Under the pieces are notes generated by a model. The model worked only from the letters and a program-made list of their open reading frames with translations. It was not told the DNA's origin and ran no database searches. Shown piece by piece: positions 1 to 7,854 of a stretch of DNA of 64,000 bases (within the stretch, counting starts at the first letter, position 1; each line of letters starts with the position of its first letter). Origin of the DNA: Paenibacillus arenilitoris (GTDB lineage Bacteria > Bacillota > Bacilli > Paenibacillales > Paenibacillaceae); contig NZ_JACXIY010000028.1 of the NCBI RefSeq assembly GCF_014705655.1, positions 50,660 to 114,659 of the forward strand, read 5' to 3'. The translations under genes and the position numbers were made by a program.

Positions 1-494
1 ATGCCGGTCGTCACCGTGTTCTGGAAGCCGAGCGGGCTGCCGACGGCAAGCACCTCGTCTCCGACCTCCGCCTCCTCCTCGCGGACGAGCCGCAGCGGCT
101 CCGTGCCGGCCAGATCGGGCACGCGCACGACGGCCACGTCCGTCTCCGTGCTGATACCGATCACTTCGCCGTCCAGCTCGCGGGCGTCGGCCGTTTTTAT
201 TGTCACCTTGCGGGCACCTGACACGACATGCGCGTTGGTGATCAAATCCCCGTCGAGGTTATAGAGAAACCCGGACCCTTGCGAGCCGTTCTCCGTCTTG
301 ATCATCACGACCAGCTTTTGCGTTTCGAAAATAATATCCTTCAGCGTCTTTGCCCCTCCCGCCGGGGACGCCGCGAGCAGCGGCTTGCCGCCAAGCCGCT
401 TCGGCACCTCCGTATGAACGGCATACGCCGCGCCCATCCCGCCGCACAGGATCAAGGCCGACGCGATGACGCTCGCCCAAACCCGTTTCCTCAT
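1..494 (-). CDS. HtrA/DegP-type trypsin-like serine protease, N-terminal part (cut by window edge)
   Basis: The reading frame starts at ATG 494, behind a GGAGG at 503-507, and runs off the left edge, giving 164 residues. Residues 1-27 look like a signal anchor (MRKR, then a hydrophobic stretch). A trypsin-like fold follows: TNAHVV carries the catalytic His (about residue 89), TETDVAVV the Asp (about 119), and AVGSPLGF is the usual segment ahead of the catalytic Ser, which lies outside the window. HtrA-family enzymes degrade or refold misfolded proteins outside the membrane. It starts 12 bp after the zinc-ribbon gene, so the two probably form an operon. Whether a PDZ domain follows cannot be seen. 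Confidence 0.85.
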   Translation of the reverse strand, partial: MRKRVWASVIASALILCGGMGAAYAVHTEVPKRLGGKPLLAASPAGGAKTLKDIIFETQKLVVMIKTENGSQGSGFLYNLDGDLITNAHVVSGARKVTIKTADARELDGEVIGISTETDVAVVRVPDLAGTEPLRLVREEEAEVGDEVLAVGSPLGFQNTVTTG

Positions 495-506
495 CTCATC
501 GCCTCC

Positions 507-1748
507 TCAATCCAAATACCAAGTCGCGTGATCGACGACGACGGTCGCGCCTTCCTCGTACACGCCGTACACCGTGCCCGTAAAGCCCATCGTCTCGCCC
601 GGCTCCACGTAATCGGGCGTCGCCAGCGCGCTGCCCGTGCCGAGCACGCTCCCTTCGGCGCCATACACCGTATACTGAACCGAGATCGAATAAATCGGCC
701 TCGTCGCGGCGTTCTTCAGCTCGCCTTCGATATACAAATCGCCGAACTCGTCCAGCGTCGTCACGATATTGACGACTTCCACGGCGGCCGTCTGATTTTT
801 CAAATCCTCCTCCGCCGCCTTCTGCATCGCCTGCTCGAGCCGCTGCCGCTCCGCCTGCTCGTACTGCTTCTGCTCCTTCTCGATGCGCTTCTCGAGCTCC
901 GTCAGGCGCTCGTCGTCTTTGGAGAAAGCAAGCGCCCTCGCCGTCACGGCCAGCGCGTCGTTGTAATTTTTGTCGTTCAGCAGCGCCATCGCGTCCTCGT
1001 AACAGAGCTCCACGATTCTCGCGACGATATCCTTCCGGAGGGTATCCGATTGTTCGCCGTCCAAATGTTTGGCGGCATTAAGCTTCGCCTCCAGCTCGTC
1101 GACGGTGAGCAGCTCGCCTAGCTCGGCGGATATTTTCATCACGCCATGCCTCGTCCGGTACGTCTCCAGCCGCTCCTTCGCTTTGGCGTAGACCGGCTCG
1201 TCGCGCCCCGCCAAAGCTTCCTTCGCCTGCTGCAGCGACTGCTCCGCTTCGTCCAGCTTCTTCTCGTCCAGCTGCTTGCCGATCGCCGACAGCGATTGCT
1301 CGAGACCGGCGACCTCGCTTACGATTTCGAGGTCCGCCCGCACCGCGGCGAAGCCGGGACGCGCTTCGGCCGCTTCCTCCAGCTTCGCGAGCGCCTCCGC
1401 GTACTTGCCGGAGAGCGCCTCCGCCTTCGCCTCGTTTTGGAGACGGAGCACCTTATCGTTAATTCCCTCCTGGTACATATAATAGGTAAACACGGCCGCC
1501 GCCGAAACGACGGCAAGCAGCGACGGCGCTACCCAAACCCATGCCGACCGCCTGCCCTGGTCCTTCTTTTCCAGCAATCTATTTAACGGCGCTTCGGCCG
1601 AATTCGTCGAAATCGATTCCTGCAAACCCGCGGCCAGCTCGGCGCTTGCCGCTTCTTCCTCGTCTTCCCCCGCAGCGAGCAGCCTGCCGCACTGGCTGCA
1701 ATAGACGGCGTCGTCCGTCCGTTTCTTCCCGCAATGATGGCAATACAC
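507..1748 (-). CDS. Zinc-ribbon membrane protein with coiled coil and C-terminal FxLYD domain
   Basis: 413 residues. An N-terminal zinc ribbon has CxxC pairs at Cys3/Cys6 and Cys17/Cys20. A single membrane segment follows at about 69-91, then a long Glu/Ala/Lys-rich helical region (about 95-315) with TPR-like and coiled-coil character. The last ~95 residues resemble the FxLYD domain (LYIEGELKN, IYSISVQYTVY, VEPGETMGF). Proteins of this layout are membrane proteins of unknown function in Firmicutes. The downstream HtrA-type protease starts 12 bp later, which suggests a shared envelope-stress or surface role; that is inference. Confidence 0.75.
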   Translation of the reverse strand: MYCHHCGKKRTDDAVYCSQCGRLLAAGEDEEEAASAELAAGLQESISTNSAEAPLNRLLEKKDQGRRSAWVWVAPSLLAVVSAAAVFTYYMYQEGINDKVLRLQNEAKAEALSGKYAEALAKLEEAAEARPGFAAVRADLEIVSEVAGLEQSLSAIGKQLDEKKLDEAEQSLQQAKEALAGRDEPVYAKAKERLETYRTRHGVMKISAELGELLTVDELEAKLNAAKHLDGEQSDTLRKDIVARIVELCYEDAMALLNDKNYNDALAVTARALAFSKDDERLTELEKRIEKEQKQYEQAERQRLEQAMQKAAEEDLKNQTAAVEVVNIVTTLDEFGDLYIEGELKNAATRPIYSISVQYTVYGAEGSVLGTGSALATPDYVEPGETMGFTGTVYGVYEEGATVVVDHATWYLD

Positions 1749-2011
1749 TTACGTTCATCCCCCAGCCTGCATTCTCTGACGCATATCTTTATCTATTCTA
1801 TATGAAAAAGTAAATGATCTCCATTCAAAAATGATGGGATCGCAAATAAGCCGCCCCTAATCCGATAGATGATAGAGACGGCTTACTAGCCTTGCGCGTC
1901 AGCCGGACCGTACCCGCAATCCTTACCCGACGGTCGGTCCGTGCGCCGGCTCCGCCATCCGCTTGCGCCCTTCTATTTTGTTGAACGTATGCGTGAGCCT
2001 GTGTTGTACCG
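1749..2011. other. Intergenic stretch upstream of the zinc-ribbon gene
   Basis: Contains the presumed promoter of the minus-strand gene ending at 507 (AT-rich sequence around 1780-1830) and an unremarkable GC-rich part. No reading frame here looks coding. The palindrome module starting at 2014 follows. Confidence 0.5.
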
Positions 2012-2280
2012 AAGCCTGCAAAAGTGCAGGCTCTTGATCGCTTCATGCGTGAGGCGCAGCAAATGCCTGCGATTGTGCATCTTCTTACGGTTTATAGACG
2101 CCAAAAGCGGCGCACGACCCGGAATGCCTGCACGTGCGCAGGCATTCCGTTCGGCCGTCTTATCGATAGCGCGCAAAGGCTGCGCATTCGCAGGCTTCGC
2201 TTGCCTAGCCGTGCTGACGCGAAGCCTTTGCGCAGGGGGCGGAGGTTGCCTCCATTTCCTGGAGAAAGGTTGTTTTATAA
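2012..2280 (+). repeat. Dispersed palindrome module, copy A (four GCCTGC-N6-GCAGGC hairpins)
   Basis: Four imperfect palindromes with GCCTGC/GCAGGC arms and six-base loops are centred at about 2022.5, 2073.5, 2134.5 and 2186.5, giving spacings of 51, 61 and 52 bp. The whole segment aligns by eye to the minus strand of 53895-54180, including the sequence after the fourth hairpin (GCCGTGCnGA, GGAGGnnnCCTCC, TTTCCTGG). The small reading frames across it are by-products of the repeat. Function unknown. Confidence 0.8.
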
Positions 2281-2370
2281 GGAAAGAGGAGCGTTCTTCC
2301 ATCATCTTACGACGGCTTTTCGGACGCCCCTCTTTGCGTAAACGGGTCTATGAAATTAAAATTATGACAT

Positions 2371-4041
2371 TCAGGCCTGCTCTTCCTTAATCGCCTTGAG
2401 CCGCTTCATGACGTCGTTCGCGCCGCGGCCGTAGTAGTCGTGCAGCTGGTTGTACTCCGCGAACAGCTTCTCGTATACGGCCACGTTCTCCGGAATCGGC
2501 TTGAACGTCTCCTCGCGCACGCGCGCCATCTTCCGCGCCGCCTCCACGATGCTGTCGAAGCCGCCCTTCGCCGAGCCGGCCGCTACCGCGCCGAACATCG
2601 CCGCGCCGAGCGCCGGCGTCTGCTTCGATGCCGCCACCTTGATCTCGCGGTTCGTCACGTCGGCGTAAATTTGCATGAGCAGCGCGTTCTTCTGCGGCAG
2701 GCCGCCGCACGCGTACAGCTCGTTTACCTCGACGCCGCTGCCGTGGAAGGCATCGACGATTTTGCGGGTGCCGAACGCGGTCGCTTCAAGCAGCGCGCGG
2801 TAAATTTCCCACGGCTTCGTCAGCAGCGTAAGGCCGACGATCGTGCCCGTCAAATCCGTATCGACGAGGACGGAACGGTTGCCGTTCCACCAGTCGAGCG
2901 CCAGCAAGCCGGATTCGCCGACCTTCAGCTCCTGCGCTTTGCGGGTCAGGTAGACGTGGATATTCTCGCCCGCCTCCTCCGCTTCCTTGTGCGCGTACGC
3001 CGGAACCGCTTCCTCGACGAACCATTCGAAAATATCGCCGACCGCCGACTGTCCCGCTTCATAGCCATAATAGCCCGGAATGATGCCGTCCTCGACGACG
3101 CCGCACATGCCCTCGACTTCCTTCTCCGTCTCTCCGAGCAGCATATGGCAGATCGACGTGCCCATCGCCATGACGAGCTTGCCCGGCGTCACGACGCCGA
3201 CGCCCGGCACGGCCGCATGCGCGTCCACGTTGCCGACGGCGATCGCCGTACCGGCCGCCAGGCCGATGCGGGCCGCCATATCCGGCGTCAATTCGCCGGC
3301 CTTGGAGCCGAGCGGGACGACCTCGCCGCGCAGCTTCGTTTCGGTCAGATTTTCCAGACGCGGATCAAGCGCTTTGAAGAACGCCTTGCTCGGGTAACCG
3401 TTCTGCTTATGCCACATCCCTTTGTAGCCGGCCGTGCAGCTGTTGCGCACGATGTTGCCGGTCAGCTGGCCGATGACCCAGTCGGTCGCCTCGACGAATT
3501 TATCCGCCGTGTCGTAGATTTCAGGCGCCTCGTTCAAAATTTGCCAAGCCTTCGCCATCATCCATTCGGACGAAATTTTGCCGCCGTAGCGCGGAAGCCA
3601 CTTCTCCCCGCGCTTCTCCGCCAGCTCGTTGATCAGATTCGCCTCGTCCTGCGCCGCGTGATGCTTCCACAGCTTGACCCAGCTGTGCGGATTGTCCTTG
3701 TAAGCGTCCTGCACGCACAGCGGCTGGCCGGCCTCGTCAATCGGCAGCATCGTGCACGCCGTAAAATCGATGCCGAGCCCGATAACGTCGGCGGGATTGA
3801 CACCGGATTCCTTCATGACCGCGGGCACCGATTTCTCGAGCACCTCAATGTAATCGAGCGGATGCTGCAGCGCCCAGTCATGCTCCAGCTTGATGCCGGA
3901 CACCGGGAGCTTCTCGTCGATGACATGGTGCGTATAAGGCGTCACATGCTCGGCAACCTCGCTGCCGTTAGACAAGTCGATCAAAACCGCGCGTCCGGAC
4001 TGCGTGCCGTAGTCGACGCCGATTGCGTATTTGCTGCTCAT
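2371..4041 (-). CDS. araB: L-ribulokinase
   Basis: 556 residues of the FGGY carbohydrate kinase family, which phosphorylates L-ribulose to L-ribulose-5-phosphate. Visible: N-terminal IGVDYGTQSGRAVLIDL phosphate-binding segment, GIDFTACTMLPID, and the C-terminal FGGY ATPase half with ACGGLPQKNALLMQIYADV. Length matches the bacillar enzyme. I chose ATG 4041 over an upstream in-frame ATG (4071) because GGAGG lies 11 bases before 4041 and the upstream start would overlap araD. It is the second gene after araD (start 17 bp beyond the araD stop), expressed from the AraR-controlled promoter at 4842-4870. araA is not in the window. Confidence 0.95.
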   Translation of the reverse strand: MSSKYAIGVDYGTQSGRAVLIDLSNGSEVAEHVTPYTHHVIDEKLPVSGIKLEHDWALQHPLDYIEVLEKSVPAVMKESGVNPADVIGLGIDFTACTMLPIDEAGQPLCVQDAYKDNPHSWVKLWKHHAAQDEANLINELAEKRGEKWLPRYGGKISSEWMMAKAWQILNEAPEIYDTADKFVEATDWVIGQLTGNIVRNSCTAGYKGMWHKQNGYPSKAFFKALDPRLENLTETKLRGEVVPLGSKAGELTPDMAARIGLAAGTAIAVGNVDAHAAVPGVGVVTPGKLVMAMGTSICHMLLGETEKEVEGMCGVVEDGIIPGYYGYEAGQSAVGDIFEWFVEEAVPAYAHKEAEEAGENIHVYLTRKAQELKVGESGLLALDWWNGNRSVLVDTDLTGTIVGLTLLTKPWEIYRALLEATAFGTRKIVDAFHGSGVEVNELYACGGLPQKNALLMQIYADVTNREIKVAASKQTPALGAAMFGAVAAGSAKGGFDSIVEAARKMARVREETFKPIPENVAVYEKLFAEYNQLHDYYGRGANDVMKRLKAIKEEQA

Positions 4042-4057
4042 TTTGCCTGGTTCCTCC

Positions 4058-4753
4058 TTATTTTTGGCCATAGTAGGCGTTCGCCCCGTGTTTGCGCAAA
4101 TAGTGCCGGTCCAGCAAATGCTGATCCATCGGCTGAACGTTCGGGTTCAGCTGGAACGTGTGCAGCGCCATCTTCGCCACTTCCTCGAGCACGACGGCAT
4201 TATGGACCGCGTTATGCGGGTCCTTGCCCCAGCAGAACGGAGCGTGGCTGTTCACCAGCACCGACGGCACCTGGTTCGGGTCGATGCCCTGCGTCTTGAA
4301 TGTCTCGACGATCACGTTGCCCGTCTCAAGCTCGTAGGCGCCTTTAATTTCCGCCTCCGTCATCGCGCGGGTGCAGGGCACCTCGCCGTAGAAGTAGTCC
4401 CCGTGCGTCGTGCCGAGCGCCGGAATGCCGCGCCCCGCCTGCGCCCAGCTTGTCGCCCAAGGCGAGTGGGTATGCACGATGCCGCCGATTGACGGGAACG
4501 CTTTGTACAATAACACATGCGTGGCCGTGTCCGACGACGGGCGCAGATTGCCCTCGACGACATTGCCGTCCAGATCGACGACGACCATATGCTCTTCTTT
4601 CAATTCCTCGTACGGAACGCCGCTCGGCTTAATAACCGCGTAGCCGGATTCCCGGTCGACGCCGCTGACGTTGCCCCAGGTGAAGGTGACCAGGCCGTAT
4701 TTCGGCAAATCCATATTCGCAGCCCATACGGCATGCTTTAACGCTTCCAACAT
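4058..4753 (-). CDS. araD: L-ribulose-5-phosphate 4-epimerase
   Basis: 231 residues, class II aldolase/AraD fold, converting L-ribulose-5-phosphate to D-xylulose-5-phosphate. Seen: the phosphate-binding FTWGNVSG and IKPSG segments, metal ligands in HTHSPWA and a third His in VNSHAPF, and the C-terminal DQHLLDRHYLRKHGANAYYGQ typical of AraD. Start ATG 4753 has GAAAGGAGC upstream. First gene of an araD-araB operon; the AraR operator lies inside its promoter spacer. Confidence 0.95.
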   Translation of the reverse strand: MLEALKHAVWAANMDLPKYGLVTFTWGNVSGVDRESGYAVIKPSGVPYEELKEEHMVVVDLDGNVVEGNLRPSSDTATHVLLYKAFPSIGGIVHTHSPWATSWAQAGRGIPALGTTHGDYFYGEVPCTRAMTEAEIKGAYELETGNVIVETFKTQGIDPNQVPSVLVNSHAPFCWGKDPHNAVHNAVVLEEVAKMALHTFQLNPNVQPMDQHLLDRHYLRKHGANAYYGQK

Positions 4754-4841
4754 GTGACTCGTTCGCTCCTTTCAAGCTCGCGTCCATCCGGGAGGACCGG
4801 ATAGACTTATACGGACAATAATAGGAAATCAACTTGTTAAT

Positions 4842-4870
4842 ATTATAAGTTGTACGTACAAGTGTGTCAC
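4842..4870 (-). promoter_or_regulatory. araDB promoter with AraR operator in the spacer
   Basis: Read on the minus strand: -35 GTGACA (4870-4865), a 17-bp spacer, and -10 TATAAT (4847-4842). The spacer holds a near-palindrome (4848-4863) that matches the known Bacillus AraR site ATTTGTACGTACAAAT in its TTGTACGTACAA core. Repressor binding here would directly block polymerase. Confidence 0.85.
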
Positions 4871-4920
4871 GTATTTTTTTCCGGCATCGACGCCTTTGGC
4901 GGCGTTGGCAAATTCGCAGG

Positions 4921-6030
4921 CTATTGCTTCGGAGCTTGCGTCGACTCCCGGATGACCAGCTGCGGGTCGTACACGATATCCTGCGCCCGATTGCGCTGCC
5001 GGTTCTCCACGAGGCCGAGCAGCAGCTCGACCGCGTCCGCCCCCATCCCGGTCTTCGGATGGGCGACGGTCGTCAGCTTCACTTCCGTCGCGATCGCGAG
5101 CACCGCGTCATCGAACCCGACGATCGACAAATCCTCGGGCACGGCAAGCCCGATCTGCCGGATGACATCCAGCATCCGCACGGCCAGCTCGTCGTTGTAG
5201 CAGACGATGGCCGTCGGCCGCCGGGCCGGCTCCCGCTGCAGCAGAGCGAATAACGCTTCCGCCGGCTTCGATTGCTTCTCCTCGGACGCGTACCGGTGCA
5301 GATAATCCGCCTGGACCGACAAGCCATGCTCGCGATGCGCCCTCAGGAAGCCGCGCATCCGGTGCACGCCCTGGAAATCGTCGGTTTTGAAGAAGCCGGC
5401 GATCCGGCTGTGTCCGAGCGCAATCAAGTGCTCCGCCGCGCGGTAGCCGCCAAGCTCGTCGTCGACGCGCAAGCAGGGCGCGTCGACGTCGCTGTACCGT
5501 TCGTTCAGCATAATATAAGGAATTTTGAGCGCGTCCAGCGCCATAAAATAATTGAAATTCGGATTTCCCTCCGCGCTCTTCGTCGGCTCGATGATAAGGC
5601 CGGTTAGCGGCTCGCGGAGCATCGACTCGAGGCTGTCCTTTTCCTTCTTCTTCTCGTTATCCGTGCTGGCCAGCAGCAGCCGCGCGCCTACCGCGCGCAG
5701 GCTTGACTCCACCCCCCGGACGATCGTCGGAAAAATGTAATCCGAGATATAGGTCGTAATCATCCCGATCGTCATCCCTTGCGACGGCCCGCGCCTCTCC
5801 GTGTGCGACTGATCGGAGACGAACGTCCCTTTGCCTTGGACTCGGTACAGCCAGCCCTCCTGCTCCAAATCGCCGAGCGCCTGCCGCACCGTCTGCCGGC
5901 TCAGCTCGAACTGCCGCCCGAGCTCGTTCTCCGACGGCAGCCTGTCATGCGGCTTGAACTGCGCGGTAACGATCCACGATAAAATTTGCTGCTTCAATTG
6001 CATATATTTGGGCGTTTGCTGTTCCTTCAC
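4921..6030 (-). CDS. araR: Arabinose operon repressor, GntR-HTH plus LacI-type sensor domain
   Basis: 369 residues: an N-terminal GntR winged helix (LPSENELGRQFELSRQTVRQAL) fused to a periplasmic-binding-protein-like effector domain (MTIGMITTYISDYIF to the C-terminus), the AraR architecture. L-arabinose is the expected inducer. I chose GTG 6030 (VKEQQTPKYMQLKQQ) because GAGGTG precedes it; the same frame stays open further upstream to 6165 but those residues look non-coding. AraR-type operators occur upstream of this gene (6082-6097) and of araD, so autoregulation is likely. Confidence 0.92.
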   Translation of the reverse strand: MKEQQTPKYMQLKQQILSWIVTAQFKPHDRLPSENELGRQFELSRQTVRQALGDLEQEGWLYRVQGKGTFVSDQSHTERRGPSQGMTIGMITTYISDYIFPTIVRGVESSLRAVGARLLLASTDNEKKKEKDSLESMLREPLTGLIIEPTKSAEGNPNFNYFMALDALKIPYIMLNERYSDVDAPCLRVDDELGGYRAAEHLIALGHSRIAGFFKTDDFQGVHRMRGFLRAHREHGLSVQADYLHRYASEEKQSKPAEALFALLQREPARRPTAIVCYNDELAVRMLDVIRQIGLAVPEDLSIVGFDDAVLAIATEVKLTTVAHPKTGMGADAVELLLGLVENRQRNRAQDIVYDPQLVIRESTQAPKQ

Positions 6031-6064
6031 TTCGCACCTCGGCTTGGTTAGTTGTATGCCTTGT

Positions 6065-6097
6065 AGTATAGCACAAGGGGTACTTGTACGTACATCG
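6065..6097 (-). promoter_or_regulatory. araR promoter region with AraR-type operator
   Basis: The sequence ACTTGTACGTACATCG at 6082-6097 shares the TTGTACGTACA core of the araD operator. A -10-like TATACT lies on the minus strand at 6070-6065, so the operator sits at the -35 region. This fits autoregulation of araR. Confidence 0.7.
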
Positions 6098-6230
6098 TTT
6101 GAAAATGAATCACGCTGGCTTCCGAGGCCGCACGCTGGTCGAAGCCGCACGCTGGCTTCGCGCAACTTCCGCTAGCCCCATCACTGCGCCGACGTTCCGT
6201 TCTCCGCACGACTCCCGCAAAAGTGTCAAT

Positions 6231-6804
6231 CAGATCTAATTTCTAGATCTGATCCGCACAAACTAACCCAATTCCAGCGATCAGGTCTAATTGTTAGACC
6301 TAATTCAGCCTGCAGCCCGCTAAATGAACTCATTCGCGCTACTTTTCTGCAATCAGATCTAATTTTTAGATTTGATCCGCTCAAACTAACCAAATTCCGG
6401 CCATCAGGTCTAATTGTTAGACCTGATTCAGCCTGCAGCCCGCTAAATGAACTCATTCGCGCTACTTTTCTGCAATCAGATCTAATTTTTAGATCTGATC
6501 CGCACAAACTAACCCAATTCCGGCCATCAGGTCTAATTGTTAGACCTGATTCAGCTTGCAGCCCGCTAAATGAACTCATTCGCGCTACTTTTCTGCAATC
6601 AGATCTAATTTCTAGATCTGATCCGCTCAAACTAACCCAATTCCGGCCATCAGGTCTAATTTTTAGACCTGATTCAGCCTGCAGCCCGCTAAATGAACTC
6701 ATTCGCGCTACTTTTCTGCAATCAGATCTAATTTTTAGATCTGATCCGCACAAACTAAACCAATTCCAGCGATCAGGTCTAATTATTAGACCTGATTCAG
6801 CCTG
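6231..6804. repeat. 123-bp tandem repeat, five units, two palindromes per unit
   Basis: Units begin at 6231, 6354, 6477, 6600 and 6723, exactly 123 bp apart; the last is partial. Each carries palindrome a (CAGATCTAA/TTAGATCTG) and palindrome b (CAGGTCTAA TTG TTAGACCTG), centred 51 bp apart, with 72 bp to the next unit. Palindromes a and b differ by a compensated A-T to G-C change. Because 123 is a multiple of three, the minus strand stays open as a 206-codon frame of 41-residue repeats, which I do not regard as a gene. Function unknown. The flanks (6098-6230 and 6805-6840) show nothing else. Confidence 0.95.
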
Positions 6805-6840
6805 TGCCCCCCGCTTCCCACCCTGCCGCTCGCAGCGGGC

Positions 6841-6870
6841 AAGCAAAATAGGCCGCCCCGGAGGGCGGCC
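6841..6870 (-). terminator. Rho-independent terminator of galU
   Basis: On the minus strand a GGCCGCCC/GGGCGGCC stem is followed by TATTTTGCTT, just past the galU stop. Confidence 0.85.
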
Positions 6871-6887
6871 TTCCCGCTATGCGGCGA

Positions 6888-7766
6888 CTAGGCGTCCGTT
6901 TCCTTCAGCCGCTCAATCAAGTATTGCCGCACGTCCGCGCCAAGATCGGCCCTCTCGAGGGCGAAATCGATCGTCGCCTGCACGAAGCCGAGCTTGTCGC
7001 CCACGTCATGCCTGCGTCCGTCGAAGCGGTATGCCGAGAGCGAGGCGACGCGGTTCAGCTGCTGCAGGCTGTCGGTCAGCTGAATCTCGCCCGCCTTCCC
7101 CGGCTTCGCCCGCTCGAGCAGGCCGAATATGGCCGGGTCCAGCACGTAGCGGCCGACCACGGCAAGGTTGGAAGGCGCCTCGCCCGGCGCCGGCTTCTCC
7201 ACGATATCGCGGACGCGCGCAACCTGACGCCCCTCTTCGATATCGACGATGCCGTATTTATGCGTCTGGTCCCAAGGCACCTCCATGACCGCCACGACGG
7301 ACGATTGCTGCTGCTCGTACACGTCCATCATCCGGCGGAGGCACGGCGGTTCAGAGGTCAGAATGTCGTCGCCGAGCAGAACCGCGAACGGTTCGTCCGC
7401 GATGAACCGGCGGGCGCACAAGACGGCGTGCCCGAGGCCGAGCGGCTCCTTCTGGCGCACGTAATAAATATCCGCAAGCTTCGAAATGCCGCGCACCAGC
7501 TTCAGCATTTCTTCGTTATGCCGCGCCTCCAACTCCATCTCCAGCTCGACCGATTTGTCAAAATGATCCTCGATCGCCCGTTTATGCCGACCGCTGACGA
7601 TTACGATGCTCTCGATGCCGGACTCGACGGCTTCCTCCACGATATATTGAATCGCCGGCTTATCGATGATCGGCAGCATTTCCTTCGGCTGCGCCTTCGT
7701 TGCCGGCAGGAACCGCGTGCCGAGACCGCCGGCCGGGATTATCGCTTTCCGTATCCGCTTCTCCAT
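6888..7766 (-). CDS. galU: UTP-glucose-1-phosphate uridylyltransferase
   Basis: 292 residues, nucleotidyltransferase fold, making UDP-glucose for cell-wall glycolipid, teichoic acid or exopolysaccharide. Diagnostic segments: AIIPAGGLGTRFLPATKA near the N-terminus (nucleotide binding, about residues 9-26), KEMLPIIDKPAIQYIVEEA, EPLGLGHAVL, LLGDDI, and the C-terminal GKAGEIQLTDSL. The normally conserved DIGDK appears as DVGDKLGF. Family length is about 290-300. Single gene with its own terminator; paralogues elsewhere cannot be excluded, so the symbol is by family. Confidence 0.93.
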   Translation of the reverse strand: MEKRIRKAIIPAGGLGTRFLPATKAQPKEMLPIIDKPAIQYIVEEAVESGIESIVIVSGRHKRAIEDHFDKSVELEMELEARHNEEMLKLVRGISKLADIYYVRQKEPLGLGHAVLCARRFIADEPFAVLLGDDILTSEPPCLRRMMDVYEQQQSSVVAVMEVPWDQTHKYGIVDIEEGRQVARVRDIVEKPAPGEAPSNLAVVGRYVLDPAIFGLLERAKPGKAGEIQLTDSLQQLNRVASLSAYRFDGRRHDVGDKLGFVQATIDFALERADLGADVRQYLIERLKETDA

Positions 7767-7854
7767 TCGCTCATCGCCCCCATAACTTCGTTATGCGCCT
7801 GAAACTGAAAACAACAGGACTTCACTTCATCCATCATAACCCTTCCGAGCCTAA

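Noticed and set aside
2024..2341. Open frame beginning MQALDRFMREAQQM, with a look-alike MQALSRSMRSGKQM on the minus strand at 54166
   Set aside because: The similarity comes from the shared palindrome module; the frames diverge afterwards, have no ribosome binding site and differ in length.
4041..4071. Upstream ATG of araB at 4071
   Set aside because: It would overlap araD by 14 bp and ignore the GGAGG that serves ATG 4041.
6226..6846. A 206-codon open frame of five 41-residue repeats on the minus strand
   Set aside because: It is explained by a 123-bp repeat (a multiple of three) of palindromes; no ribosome binding site or protein family, and the composition follows the DNA palindromes.
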